64,000 bases of DNA. It comes from Nocardia sp. CDC159. GTDB lineage: Bacteria; Actinomycetota; Actinomycetes; Mycobacteriales; Mycobacteriaceae. Below are positions 52,708-60,024 of the stretch, piece by piece (the first letter of the stretch is position 1; each line of letters begins with the position of its first letter). The DNA lies in the NCBI RefSeq assembly GCF_023740735.1, contig NZ_JAMRXH010000015.1, positions 62,001 through 126,000 on the forward strand. Direction: 5' to 3'. A model generated the notes under the pieces. That model was not told where the DNA came from, ran no database searches, and was given only the letters and a program-made list of their open reading frames with translations. The position numbers and the translations under genes were made by a program.

Positions 52708-53280
52708 CTACCGCCCGGCCGAGCCGGTCCCCGGCAGGACGCCGCTATCGCGGTTCTCGACGGGTTTCACGGTTCCCATCAGCCAGGCGCGCTCGGACGG
52801 CCGATCGCGGTTCACGCACTCCTGGTAGGCGTCCCAATCCCAATCCCCGCGCAGCTGTTGACAATTCCAGGTCGAGGTGAGGATGTCGACGGTGACGACG
52901 ACGTCGTAGTTCCAGCGCGTCGCCGAACGGCCGTAGGCATCGGTCACCTCGCGGGCGGTGTTGCAGCTGATGTCGAAGGCGCGGACCTCGAGGTCGGCGA
53001 AGCCGGAGCCGCAGGGCATGCCGTCGTCGGGCGCGGGATCTCGGGTGATCGGGGGTGCGGTCGTGGTCGTGGTCGTGGTGGTGGTCGGCAACGGCGACGT
53101 GGTGGGCGGGACGGCGGTCGTGGTGGGAGCGAGGGTGGTGGTGGAGGTGGCCGTGGTGGTGGGAGGTGTGGTGGTCGGTGTGGGGGCGAGGGTGGTGTCC
53201 GGTCCGGTGGCGTTCGCGTAGGCGAAGGCGGCGAGGGTTGCGGCGGCGGCGCCGAGGGCCAGGGTGCCCACGAGTCGCAT
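52708..53280 (-). CDS. Secreted Thr-rich hypothetical protein
   Basis: This 190-residue exported protein has a signal peptide (about 1-25, RLVGTLALGAAAATLAAFAYA), a Thr/Pro-rich linker with a run of nine Thr, and a C-terminal domain with three Cys (MPCGSGF, DISCNTA, STWNCQQL) and many Trp. The linker suits glycosylation or wall spanning. No family was recognised. The start is ATG 53278-53280, where the signal peptide begins. It is divergent from the lipoprotein gene at 53491. Confidence 0.65.
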   Translation of the reverse strand: MRLVGTLALGAAAATLAAFAYANATGPDTTLAPTPTTTPPTTTATSTTTLAPTTTAVPPTTSPLPTTTTTTTTTAPPITRDPAPDDGMPCGSGFADLEVRAFDISCNTAREVTDAYGRSATRWNYDVVVTVDILTSTWNCQQLRGDWDWDAYQECVNRDRPSERAWLMGTVKPVENRDSGVLPGTGSAGR

Positions 53281-53490
53281 GGGGTCTCCGATCTGAGGAA
53301 TCTTGCTGTCGCACCGCGCGTTTCGACGACAGACCCCCGTATGTCCGTCGACGTCGGCAGCGTCCAGGCTACCGACCGGTGTGCCGGTTCCATGCCCATA
53401 ATTCCTGGGGCACGCCGCCGCCTCCCGTGCTGCGTACCGACTGTACGGTATTGCTGTCTGCGGAACATCAATCGAGGTCAGGGAGGTTCG

Positions 53491-54459
53491 TTGTACACCA
53501 GGTGGGTCGGTGCGCTGCTGTCGGCGCTGGGACTGGTCTTCGTGCTGGGCGGCTGCGGTACGCAGGCGGGCGGCACGGATCGGATCGGGGTGAAGGCGAT
53601 GGTGATCACCATGTTCGATCCCGAGGCCGAGCCGTGGGTGAAGCAGCGGCAGTGGTCGCACGAGATCCCGGTGCCCGGGGTGCGAAGGCCGGTGCGGTGC
53701 AACGACTCCGGTCTGTGCATGATGGTGACGGATATGGGCAAGACCAATGCGGCGCTGTCCACCTCGGCCGTATTGGCCTCGCCGCGATTGGATTTCGACA
53801 ACGCGTACTTCATCACCGCCGGTATCGCGGGCACACCCCCGGAGGCGGGCACCCTCGGCTTCGCGGCCTGGGCGCGCTGGGTGGTCGACGTCGATCTCGG
53901 ACATCACGTACTGCCGCAGGACGATCCGGGCGTGCCCGACGGCTATCTAGGCATGCCGAAGGCGGGTACCGAGGTCTACGAGCTGGACCAGCGCCTGGTC
54001 GACGCGGTCTATCGCAACACCAAGGACGTCACACTGGCCGACAGCCCCGCCGCCGCCCAGGCGCGCGCCGCCTTCCCGGGGCAGGAGGGGCAGAAACCGG
54101 TTGTCACCCAATGCGATACGGCCACCGGTGACAATTTCTGGTCCGGCGCGGCGTCGTCGGCGCAGGCCGCCGCGATCGTGCGCACGCAGACCGACGGCCG
54201 GGCCCGCTACTGCACCTCCCAGATGGAGGACAATGCCACCGCGGCCGCCCTGGCCCGCGCGGGCAAGCTGAACCGCTACGTAAGTCTGCGCACCGCAAGC
54301 AATTTCGATCGCCCCCGTCCGGGGCAGTCGGTGACCGAACTGCTGACCGCCATCGATACGGGCGCGGAGAATCCGGGCTTCCCGCTGGCCGTCGACAACG
54401 CCTACCGGGTCGCCTCAGCGGCGGCGGACTATCTGATGGCCCATCCGAATCTCGACTGA
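53491..54459 (+). CDS. Purine nucleoside permease (NUP)-like lipoprotein
   Basis: This 322-residue protein has a lipoprotein signal (LGLVFVLGGCGTQ; lipobox LGGC near residue 23) and then a NUP-family domain. AMVITMFDPEAEPWVK and DFDNAYFITAGIAGTPPEAG resemble nucleoside-phosphorylase-like folds, and DNAYRVASAAADYLM is at the C-terminus. NUP proteins, described in Candida as nucleoside transporters, share a fold with purine nucleoside phosphorylases, so an extracellular nucleoside-binding or nucleosidase role is possible. TTG 53491 is the start, 4 nt after GGGAGG (53481-53486). It converges on the amidohydrolase with a 1-bp gap. Confidence 0.78.
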   Translation: MYTRWVGALLSALGLVFVLGGCGTQAGGTDRIGVKAMVITMFDPEAEPWVKQRQWSHEIPVPGVRRPVRCNDSGLCMMVTDMGKTNAALSTSAVLASPRLDFDNAYFITAGIAGTPPEAGTLGFAAWARWVVDVDLGHHVLPQDDPGVPDGYLGMPKAGTEVYELDQRLVDAVYRNTKDVTLADSPAAAQARAAFPGQEGQKPVVTQCDTATGDNFWSGAASSAQAAAIVRTQTDGRARYCTSQMEDNATAAALARAGKLNRYVSLRTASNFDRPRPGQSVTELLTAIDTGAENPGFPLAVDNAYRVASAAADYLMAHPNLD

Positions 54460-54460
54460 A

Positions 54461-55333
54461 CTACTCGATGACCGGCAGCGGAAGCGTATCGCCCGCTGCC
54501 GGTCTCGGCAGATCGGAGCGGTGCAGCCGCAGCGTGGGCACCTCGTCGGTGGGAATGGGCAGGGTGGGCAGCGGATCCTCGTGGATCGGGCGCACCTTCA
54601 CCGGCAGCCGGTAGAACGCGCGGGCGTTGTCCTCCAGGACCTTGTACATATCGGTGCCGACCACATCGGCGATGAGTTCGATATCGGAGTCCTGGAAGGG
54701 CCGCCCCGCGCGGGTGCCGGGCAGATCGGAGCCGAACATCAGCGCGTCCGGATTGACCGTGTGAATGCGCCGCAGCGCCGCGGGCACATCCATCGCCACC
54801 CGGCCGAAGCCGGACGCTTTCACCCGCGCGCCCCGATCGACCAGGTCGAGCAGATACGGCAGACAGTCGTCGGACATGCCCATGTGATCGATCGACAGCG
54901 TCGGCAGTTTCGAGATCACCGGCTCCAGCGAGCCCAGCATGGAACCGTCGATGTAGAGCTCCACATGCCAGCCCACCAGGTCGTAGGCCCGCAGCGCCTG
55001 CATGGTCAGCGCCACGATATCCCCGGCGGCCCGCTTGAGGTTGAATCGCAGCGCCCGCACGCCCGCCCGGTCCAGTTCGAGGATCTGTGCGTCGGTGGCG
55101 TCCGGATGCAGGTCGACCACCCCCACCCAGCCCGGCCCGAGCTGGGCCAGGGCCGCGGTCAGGAAGCTGGCATCGGTGCCCTGGAACGACCCACTGACCA
55201 CCGCGCCACCGTCGACGTCGAAGCGTGCCATCCGCTTTCGGTAATCGGCGACGGTGAACGGTGCGGGCAGGTAGCCGTCGTTCTCGATCAGCGGGAAGCG
55301 CGGATCGATGATGTGGACATGGGCATCGAACAC
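54461..55333 (-). CDS. Amidohydrolase-family (metal-dependent TIM-barrel) hydrolase
   Basis: This 290-residue amidohydrolase-2 family protein has the metal-binding HxH in MFDAHVHIIDPRFPLIEN, a barrel His in LSIDHMGMSDD and the catalytic Asp in LMFGSDLPGTRAG. The layout is like lactonases that hydrolyse pyrone dicarboxylates or related lactones; the substrate is unknown. A Pro-rich tail of about 45 residues follows the barrel. The start is a GTG at 55331-55333. It lies next to fprA on the same strand (31 bp apart), so they might be co-transcribed. Confidence 0.8.
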   Translation of the reverse strand: MFDAHVHIIDPRFPLIENDGYLPAPFTVADYRKRMARFDVDGGAVVSGSFQGTDASFLTAALAQLGPGWVGVVDLHPDATDAQILELDRAGVRALRFNLKRAAGDIVALTMQALRAYDLVGWHVELYIDGSMLGSLEPVISKLPTLSIDHMGMSDDCLPYLLDLVDRGARVKASGFGRVAMDVPAALRRIHTVNPDALMFGSDLPGTRAGRPFQDSDIELIADVVGTDMYKVLEDNARAFYRLPVKVRPIHEDPLPTLPIPTDEVPTLRLHRSDLPRPAAGDTLPLPVIE

Positions 55334-55364
55334 GTGATCAGCATGCCTCGGAATGGATGGGCGA

Positions 55365-56756
55365 TCACACCTTGTGCGGTTCGCTGGCGCGCAGCATGTC
55401 CTCGCGCTCGACGACCTTCACCCGCTCGCGGCCCTGCGGCTCGCCCAGGGAGCGCTCGTGCGCGTCCAGGCGGTACCACCCGGCCCAGGTGGTGAACGGA
55501 ATGCCCTTGTCCTCCAGCCACTTGGTGACCGACTCCGGATCCGGGTCCGCGGCCGGGGCGAAGTTCGGGGCGTCGTCGAGCAGGCAGGCGATGGTCTCGT
55601 TGGCGTCGCCCTTGGTGTGGCCGATCAGGCCGACCGGACCGCGCTTGATCCAGCCGGTGACGTAGGTGGCGGGCAGGTAGCGCGCCGCGCCGTCGGCGTC
55701 CTCGTCGACCAGCACGCGACCGGCCTCGTTCGGTACGGTGCCCGCCTGCTCGTCGAAGGGGAGCTGCGGAATGTTCTGCGACAGGTAGCCCACGGCCCGG
55801 TACACCGACTGCACCTCCCAGTCGGTGAACTTGCCGGTCGGCTTGCAGTTGCCGGTGCCGTCGAGCTGGGTGCGCTCGGTGCGCAGGCCGACGACCTTGC
55901 CGTTCTCATCGCCGATCACCTCGGCGGGGGCCTCGAAGAAGTGCAGGAACAGCTTGTGCGGGCGGTCGCCCACATCGCGGATCGCCCACTGCTCGAGGGT
56001 GTTGCAGACCATGTCGACCTGCTTGGAATGCCGCCGGGCCGCCTCGGAGCCCTCGTCGTAGTCGATGTCGGAGGGATCGACGATGACCTCGATCGTGGGC
56101 GAGTGGTCCAGCTCGCGCAGCTCCAGGGGGGTGAACTTGGCCTGTGCCGGGCCGCGGCGACCGAACACGTGCACCTCGAGCGCCTTGTTCTGCTTCAGGC
56201 CCTCGTAGACGTTCGGCGGAATCTCGGTGGGCAGCAGTTCGTCACCGGTCTTGGCCAGCACGCGCGCCACATCCAGCGCCACATTGCCAACGCCGAGCAC
56301 CGCGACCTTCTCCGCGTCCAGCGGCCAGTTGCGCGGTACGTCCGGATGGCCGTCGTACCAGGACACGAAGTCCGCCGCGCCGTAGGAGCCGTCCAGATCG
56401 ATACCGGGGATGCGCAGCTCGCGGTCGGCGTTGGCGCCGGTGGAGAAGATCACGGCGTCGTAGAAGCGGCGCAGCTCCTCGAGGGTGATGTCCGAACCGT
56501 AGTCGATATTGCCGAGCAGGCGGACCTGCGGCTTGTCGAGCACCTTGTGCAGCGCGGTGATGATGCCCTTGATGCGCGGGTGATCGGGCGCGACGCCGTA
56601 GCGGATCAGGCCGAAGGGGGCGGGCATCCGCTCGTACAGGTCGATGCTGACCTCGGCGTCGGACTTCATCAACGCGTCGGCGGCGTAGATTCCGGCCGGT
56701 CCGGCGCCCACGATCGCGATGCGCAATGGGCGGGTCGCTGCACTGGTTTCGGTCAT
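55365..56756 (-). CDS. fprA: NADPH-ferredoxin reductase FprA
   Basis: This 463-residue adrenodoxin-reductase-type flavoprotein has an N-terminal FAD motif IAIVGAGPAGIYAADALM, then PFGLIRYGVAPDHPRIKG. The NADPH motif is VAVLGVGNVALDVARVLA, and the C-terminal FAD-contact region is YVTGWIKRGPVGLIGHTKGD. It is closely similar to mycobacterial FprA (Rv3106) and supplies electrons from NADPH to ferredoxins for P450s and other enzymes. The start is ATG 56756 (MTETSAATRP). An IdeR/DtxR-type iron box lies 55-73 nt upstream, predicting iron repression. Confidence 0.95.
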   Translation of the reverse strand: MTETSAATRPLRIAIVGAGPAGIYAADALMKSDAEVSIDLYERMPAPFGLIRYGVAPDHPRIKGIITALHKVLDKPQVRLLGNIDYGSDITLEELRRFYDAVIFSTGANADRELRIPGIDLDGSYGAADFVSWYDGHPDVPRNWPLDAEKVAVLGVGNVALDVARVLAKTGDELLPTEIPPNVYEGLKQNKALEVHVFGRRGPAQAKFTPLELRELDHSPTIEVIVDPSDIDYDEGSEAARRHSKQVDMVCNTLEQWAIRDVGDRPHKLFLHFFEAPAEVIGDENGKVVGLRTERTQLDGTGNCKPTGKFTDWEVQSVYRAVGYLSQNIPQLPFDEQAGTVPNEAGRVLVDEDADGAARYLPATYVTGWIKRGPVGLIGHTKGDANETIACLLDDAPNFAPAADPDPESVTKWLEDKGIPFTTWAGWYRLDAHERSLGEPQGRERVKVVEREDMLRASEPHKV

Positions 56757-56810
56757 TCTTACGCGCACCCTCTGGTCGAGAACTCTGTCGTCATGTCTTA
56801 GCCGTCTTTC

Positions 56811-56829
56811 TTAGCTTAGGCTAAGTTGA
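56811..56829. promoter_or_regulatory. IdeR/DtxR iron box upstream of fprA
   Basis: TTAGCTTAGGCTAAGTTGA matches the 19-bp iron-box consensus (TTAGGTTAGGCTAACCTAA) at 15 positions, including the central TTAGGCTAA. Iron-loaded IdeR should repress fprA from here. It is the only such box seen in the window. Confidence 0.8.
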
Positions 56830-57025
56830 CGTGCGAGCCGGGATCTGGCCCGGATTGTCGTCATCCCGCGATGCTGCCTTGTTGCTCCGATGGGATGCGG
56901 TCCGCCCGGCCGAGGCCGGAGTTCCTGAAATTCTATCGGTGGCAGCTACGGCCGATATTCCCGGTCCGGGCCGGGAAATTCGAGTGTGATTCGAAACGCT
57001 ATCGATGACCAGCGATGATATCCGC

Positions 57026-57457
57026 ATGAGCGATGCGGACGAACCGACCCCGATCGACCAGCGCGAGCCCACGCGGTCCCTGGTGCCGTTCATCGCGGCC
57101 GCGGTGGTGGCGTTGCTGTTGGTCGGCGGCGTGGTGCTGCTGGGCGTGCTGCGCCCGGCTGAGAACAATGTCACAGACTCCGATCGGGTGGCGGTGGCCG
57201 TGCGCAATTTCGCCACCGCCCAGGCGGATTCGGACGCCAAGCGGCGGGCGACCACCGCCTGTCCCGAATTCGACGCGGTCCGGTCCCCGCTCGGGCCCGA
57301 CGCCCTCGGCAAGCAGGTCGAGATCGAGAACATCCGCGATACCACCGTGGACGGCGGTCGCGCCCGGGCCACGGTGACCAGCAAGATCGACGGACGCGAG
57401 CGGACCGCGACCTGGAATCTCACCAAGTCGGACGAGCGATGGCTGGTCTGCAATTGA
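57026..57457 (+). CDS. Small single-pass membrane protein with Rv0361-like outer domain
   Basis: This protein of about 143 residues has an acidic N-terminus, one transmembrane helix (LVPFIAAAVVALLLVGGVVL) and an extracytoplasmic domain of about 95 residues. That domain has two Cys (TTACPEFD and WLVCN at the C-terminal end) and a WNLTKSDERW segment. Its arrangement (helix, then a Cys-containing domain ending in W-x-VC) parallels the C-terminal part of the protein at 37178. No function is known. GATGAT at 57014-57019 lies 6 nt before ATG 57026, suggesting leaderless expression; ATG 57005 is the alternative start. Confidence 0.72.
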   Translation: MSDADEPTPIDQREPTRSLVPFIAAAVVALLLVGGVVLLGVLRPAENNVTDSDRVAVAVRNFATAQADSDAKRRATTACPEFDAVRSPLGPDALGKQVEIENIRDTTVDGGRARATVTSKIDGRERTATWNLTKSDERWLVCN

Positions 57458-57487
57458 CACGCGGGCCGTTGACCAGGCACTCTCATC

Positions 57488-57571
57488 CCAGGTCATGAGT
57501 ACCAGCGCCAAGCCCCGGCTCGCTGGTCGGCAACCCTCCTCCGCGGTGGGGTGCTCCGGGTGACGACCTGG
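57488..57571 (+). ncRNA. SAM-IV riboswitch
   Basis: The sequence GGTCATGAGTACCAGCG followed by CAAGCCCCGGCTCGCTGG matches the SAM-IV aptamer core. P1 pairs CCAGGTC (57488-57494) with GACCTGG (57565-57571). P2 pairs ACCAGCG (57501-57507) with CGCTGGT (57521-57527). The P2-loop CCCGG (57514-57518) can form the family pseudoknot with CCGGG (57556-57560). SAM-IV riboswitches of actinomycetes bind S-adenosylmethionine and turn off sulfur-amino-acid genes. It precedes the rhodanese-metZ operon, as expected. Confidence 0.93.
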
Positions 57572-57574
57572 CCA

Positions 57575-57592
57575 CGCGCCGAAGACGGCGCG
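57575..57592 (+). promoter_or_regulatory. Hairpin between the SAM-IV aptamer and the leader peptide
   Basis: CGCGCCG-AAGA-CGGCGCG is a perfect 7-bp stem-loop 3 nt after the aptamer. It ends 16 nt before the leader-peptide ribosome binding site. It may be an accessory riboswitch stem or part of the expression platform. Confidence 0.55.
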
Positions 57593-57623
57593 GCAAGTGC
57601 GGATTCGCGAGGAGGTTCATCGA

Positions 57624-57665
57624 ATGGACGACAACAACTGCTGCTGCTGTGAGGCACGGTCATGA
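57624..57665 (+). CDS. Polycysteine leader peptide (13 aa)
   Basis: This 13-codon ORF encodes MDDNNCCCCEARS, with four consecutive Cys codons (TGC TGC TGC TGT) at 57639-57650. GAGGAGG (57609-57615) lies 8 nt upstream of ATG 57624, a far better ribosome binding site than anything before the rhodanese gene. Its TGA (57663-57665) overlaps the rhodanese ATG (57662-57664). Polycysteine short ORFs in mycobacteria act as cysteine-responsive attenuators: scarce Cys-tRNA stalls the ribosome and relieves repression of the gene downstream. The same logic is inferred here, with rhodanese translation depending on this ORF by coupling. Confidence 0.85.
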   Translation: MDDNNCCCCEARS

Positions 57666-58084
57666 GCTACGCGGGCGACATCACCCCCCAGCAGGCCTGG
57701 GAACTGTTGCGGGACAACCCGGATGCGGTGCTGATCGACGTGCGCACCGAGGCCGAATGGCGGTTCGTCGGGGTGCCCGACACCGAGGAGCTCGGTCGGC
57801 CCACCGCCTTCATCGAGTGGGTCGACAGCAGCGGGCAGCCGAATGCGAACTTCGACGAGCAGCTGGAGCAGATCCTGGCGCACCGACCCACCGGCAGTGA
57901 CGCGCCGGTGATCTTCCTGTGCCGCTCCGGCCAGCGCTCGATCGGGGCGGCCAAGGCCGCCACGGCGGCCGGGTACAGCCCGTCCTACAACGTGCTCGAG
58001 GGCTTCGAGGGCCCGCTGGACGCGAACGGACATCGCGGCGGCGCGGGCTGGCGCGCCCACGGCCTACCGTGGCGGCAGTCGTGA
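57662..58084 (+). CDS. Rhodanese-like sulfurtransferase
   Basis: This 140-residue single-domain rhodanese has ITPQQAWELLRDNPDAVLID at the N-terminus and the active-site Cys loop FLCRSGQRSIGAAKAA (about residue 84). It should carry a persulfide on that Cys and pass sulfur to an acceptor; next to MetZ, a role in supplying or trapping sulfane sulfur for homocysteine synthesis is likely. The ATG at 57662 overlaps the leader-peptide stop, and its own TGA overlaps the metZ GTG (GTGA). An equivalent rhodanese-metZ pair (Rv0390-Rv0391, from memory) exists in M. tuberculosis. Confidence 0.92.
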   Translation: MSYAGDITPQQAWELLRDNPDAVLIDVRTEAEWRFVGVPDTEELGRPTAFIEWVDSSGQPNANFDEQLEQILAHRPTGSDAPVIFLCRSGQRSIGAAKAATAAGYSPSYNVLEGFEGPLDANGHRGGAGWRAHGLPWRQS

Positions 58085-59313
58085 TCACCGGCGGCGCGTT
58101 CGACAAGCCCCTGCCCGAGGGCGTGGGCCCGGCCACCATCGGCGTGCGCGGCGGGCTGCGGCGCTCCGGATTCGAGGAGACCGCCGAGGCGCTGTATCTG
58201 TCCTCCGGCTTCGTCTACGAGAGCGCCGAGGCGGCCGAGGCCGCGTTCACCGGCGATATCGAGCACTTCGTGTACTCGCGCTACGGCAATCCGACGGTCG
58301 CCATGTTCGAGGAGCGGATGCGGCTGATCGAGGGCGCCGAGGCGTGTTTCGCGACCGCCAGCGGTATGGCGGCGGTCTTCGTCGCGCTCGGCGCGCTGCT
58401 GGGCAAGGGCGATCGGCTGGTGGCGGCGCGCAGCCTGTTCGGCTCCTGCTTCGTGGTGTGCAACGAGATCCTGCCGCGCTGGGGCGTGGAGACCGTCTTC
58501 GTCGACGGCGAGGACCTCGACCAGTGGGAGCGGGCGCTGTCGCGGCCGACCACGGCCGTATTCTTCGAGACCCCGTCCAATCCGATGCAGACCCTGGTCG
58601 ACGTGCGTCGGGTGTCCGAACTCGCGCACGCCGCGGGCGCGAAGGTGGTGCTGGACAACGTCTTCGCCACCCCGCTGCTGCAGCGCAGCCTGGATCTCGG
58701 CGCGGATGTGGTGGTGTATTCGGGCACCAAGCACATCGACGGCCAGGGGCGGGTGCTCGGCGGTGCGATCCTGGGGCCGCACGACTACATCGACGGCCCG
58801 GTGAAAACCCTGATGCGCCATACCGGTCCGGCGCTGAGCCCGTTCAATGCGTGGACCCTGCTCAAGGGGTTGGAGACCATGCCGCTGCGGGTGCGCCATT
58901 CGGTGCGGGCCGCGCTCGAGATCGCCGAATTCCTGGAGCGGCATCCGTCGGTCGCGTGGGTGAAATACCCGTTCCTGTCGTCACATCCGCAGCACACGCT
59001 GGCCCGCGAGCAGATGTCGGGCGGGGGCACGGTGGTCACCTTCGAACTCGCGGCCGGGGGCGGGTCCGAGGGCGACAGCACAGCGGCCAAGAAGCGGGCC
59101 TTCGAGGTGCTCAACCGGCTGCGCATCATCGATATCTCCAACAACCTCGGCGACGCCAAGACCCTGATCACCCATCCGGCCACCACCACACACCGGGCCA
59201 TGGGGCCGGAAGGCCGTGCGGCCGTGGGGATCACCGACGGCGTCGTGCGCGTCTCGGTCGGCCTGGAGGATGTCGAAGATCTGCTCGGAGATCTGGATCA
59301 GGCCCTGAGCTGA
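58081..59313 (+). CDS. metZ: O-succinylhomoserine sulfhydrylase
   Basis: This 410-residue PLP enzyme of the Cys/Met-metabolism (CGS) family has the YSRYGNPT motif, the substrate-region motif EGAEACFATASGMAAVF and the PLP Lys in VVVYSGTKHIDGQGRVLGG. It replaces the succinyl group of O-succinylhomoserine with sulfide to give homocysteine. GTG 58081 overlaps the rhodanese stop; a longer upstream opening overlaps that gene and is not used. Expression should fall with high SAM (57488-57571) and rise with cysteine shortage (57624-57665) if the leader works as inferred. A hairpin starts at its stop codon. Confidence 0.94.
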   Translation: MITGGAFDKPLPEGVGPATIGVRGGLRRSGFEETAEALYLSSGFVYESAEAAEAAFTGDIEHFVYSRYGNPTVAMFEERMRLIEGAEACFATASGMAAVFVALGALLGKGDRLVAARSLFGSCFVVCNEILPRWGVETVFVDGEDLDQWERALSRPTTAVFFETPSNPMQTLVDVRRVSELAHAAGAKVVLDNVFATPLLQRSLDLGADVVVYSGTKHIDGQGRVLGGAILGPHDYIDGPVKTLMRHTGPALSPFNAWTLLKGLETMPLRVRHSVRAALEIAEFLERHPSVAWVKYPFLSSHPQHTLAREQMSGGGTVVTFELAAGGGSEGDSTAAKKRAFEVLNRLRIIDISNNLGDAKTLITHPATTTHRAMGPEGRAAVGITDGVVRVSVGLEDVEDLLGDLDQALS

Positions 59314-59337
59314 TCCCGGCGAAAAGCGTGCCGGGAT
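59313..59337 (+). terminator. Hairpin at the metZ stop codon with recurrent loop
   Basis: ATCCCGGC (59313-59320) pairs with GCCGGGAT (59330-59337) around loop GAAAAGCGT. The 15-nt centre GGCGAAAAGCGTGCC is identical, in coding-strand sense, to that of the hairpin at 11968-12008. Both overlap the stop codon of the preceding gene. Confidence 0.75.
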
Positions 59338-59346
59338 AGCAAATTA

Positions 59347-59383
59347 TTGACAGCATCCTGTCAAATATGACAGGATGCTGTCA
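59347..59383 (+). promoter_or_regulatory. Perfect palindromic operator over the DJ-1/marR promoter
   Basis: Two 16-bp arms (59348-59363 and 59368-59383) form a perfect inverted repeat with a 4-nt AATA centre. Each arm is itself an imperfect dyad of TGACA/TGTCA halves. A promoter fits inside: TTGACA (59347-59352), 18 nt, CAGGAT (59371-59376), then 6 nt to the ATG, so the mRNA would be leaderless. It is the natural operator for the MarR protein encoded at 60021. Confidence 0.85.
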
Positions 59384-60024
59384 TGATGAAAACCGTGCAC
59401 ATGGCCGTCTACGACACCTTCTCCGACTGGGAGGTCGGCCATGCGACCGCGCATATCAACCGGCCGCTGTGGCAGCGCGAGCCCGGGACCTGGCAGGTGC
59501 GGACGGTCGGCCCGAGCGCCGCGCCGGTCACCTCGGCCGGGGGCATGCGGGTCGTGCCCGATGTGGCGCTCGATCGGCTCTCACCCGCCGACAGCGCGAT
59601 GCTGATCCTGCCGGGCGCGGATACCTGGGGCGGCGCGGAGACGGCCGCCTTCGCCCGCAAGGCGCGGGAATTCCTCGCCGCGGGGGTGCCGGTGGCCGCG
59701 ATCTGCGGCGCCACCTTCGGCCTGGCGCTCGCGGGCCTGCTCGACGATCGGCCGCATACCAGCAACGATCCGGAGTTCCTTGCCGCGAGCGGATATTCGG
59801 GCCGCGCGCACTACCGCACCGAACCCACCGTCACCGATGGCGACCTGATCACGGCCACCGGCACCCGGCCGGTGGAATTCGCGCAGGCGATCTTCGCGCG
59901 GCTGGGCCTGTACGAGCCGCACATCCTCGACGCCTGGCACGCGCTCTACGGCGGCAACGATCCGCAGGGCTTCTACACCCTCGCCGCCTACGAGCAGCAG
60001 CGCGCGGAGGTCGCGGCACGGTGA
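59383..60024 (+). CDS. DJ-1/PfpI-family protein
   Basis: This 213-residue class I glutamine-amidotransferase-like protein has the nucleophile-elbow Cys in VPVAAICGATFGLALAGLL (about residue 110). It lies close to DJ-1/PfpI members that act as stress proteins, glyoxalases or transcription-linked enzymes. The acidic partner in MLILPGADTWGG is present. The substrate is unknown. The ATG at 59383 is the first base after the -10 plus 6 nt and forms the edge of the operator; the next codon is also ATG. Its stop overlaps the marR GTG (GTGA), giving a two-gene operon. Confidence 0.88.
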   Translation: MMKTVHMAVYDTFSDWEVGHATAHINRPLWQREPGTWQVRTVGPSAAPVTSAGGMRVVPDVALDRLSPADSAMLILPGADTWGGAETAAFARKAREFLAAGVPVAAICGATFGLALAGLLDDRPHTSNDPEFLAASGYSGRAHYRTEPTVTDGDLITATGTRPVEFAQAIFARLGLYEPHILDAWHALYGGNDPQGFYTLAAYEQQRAEVAAR

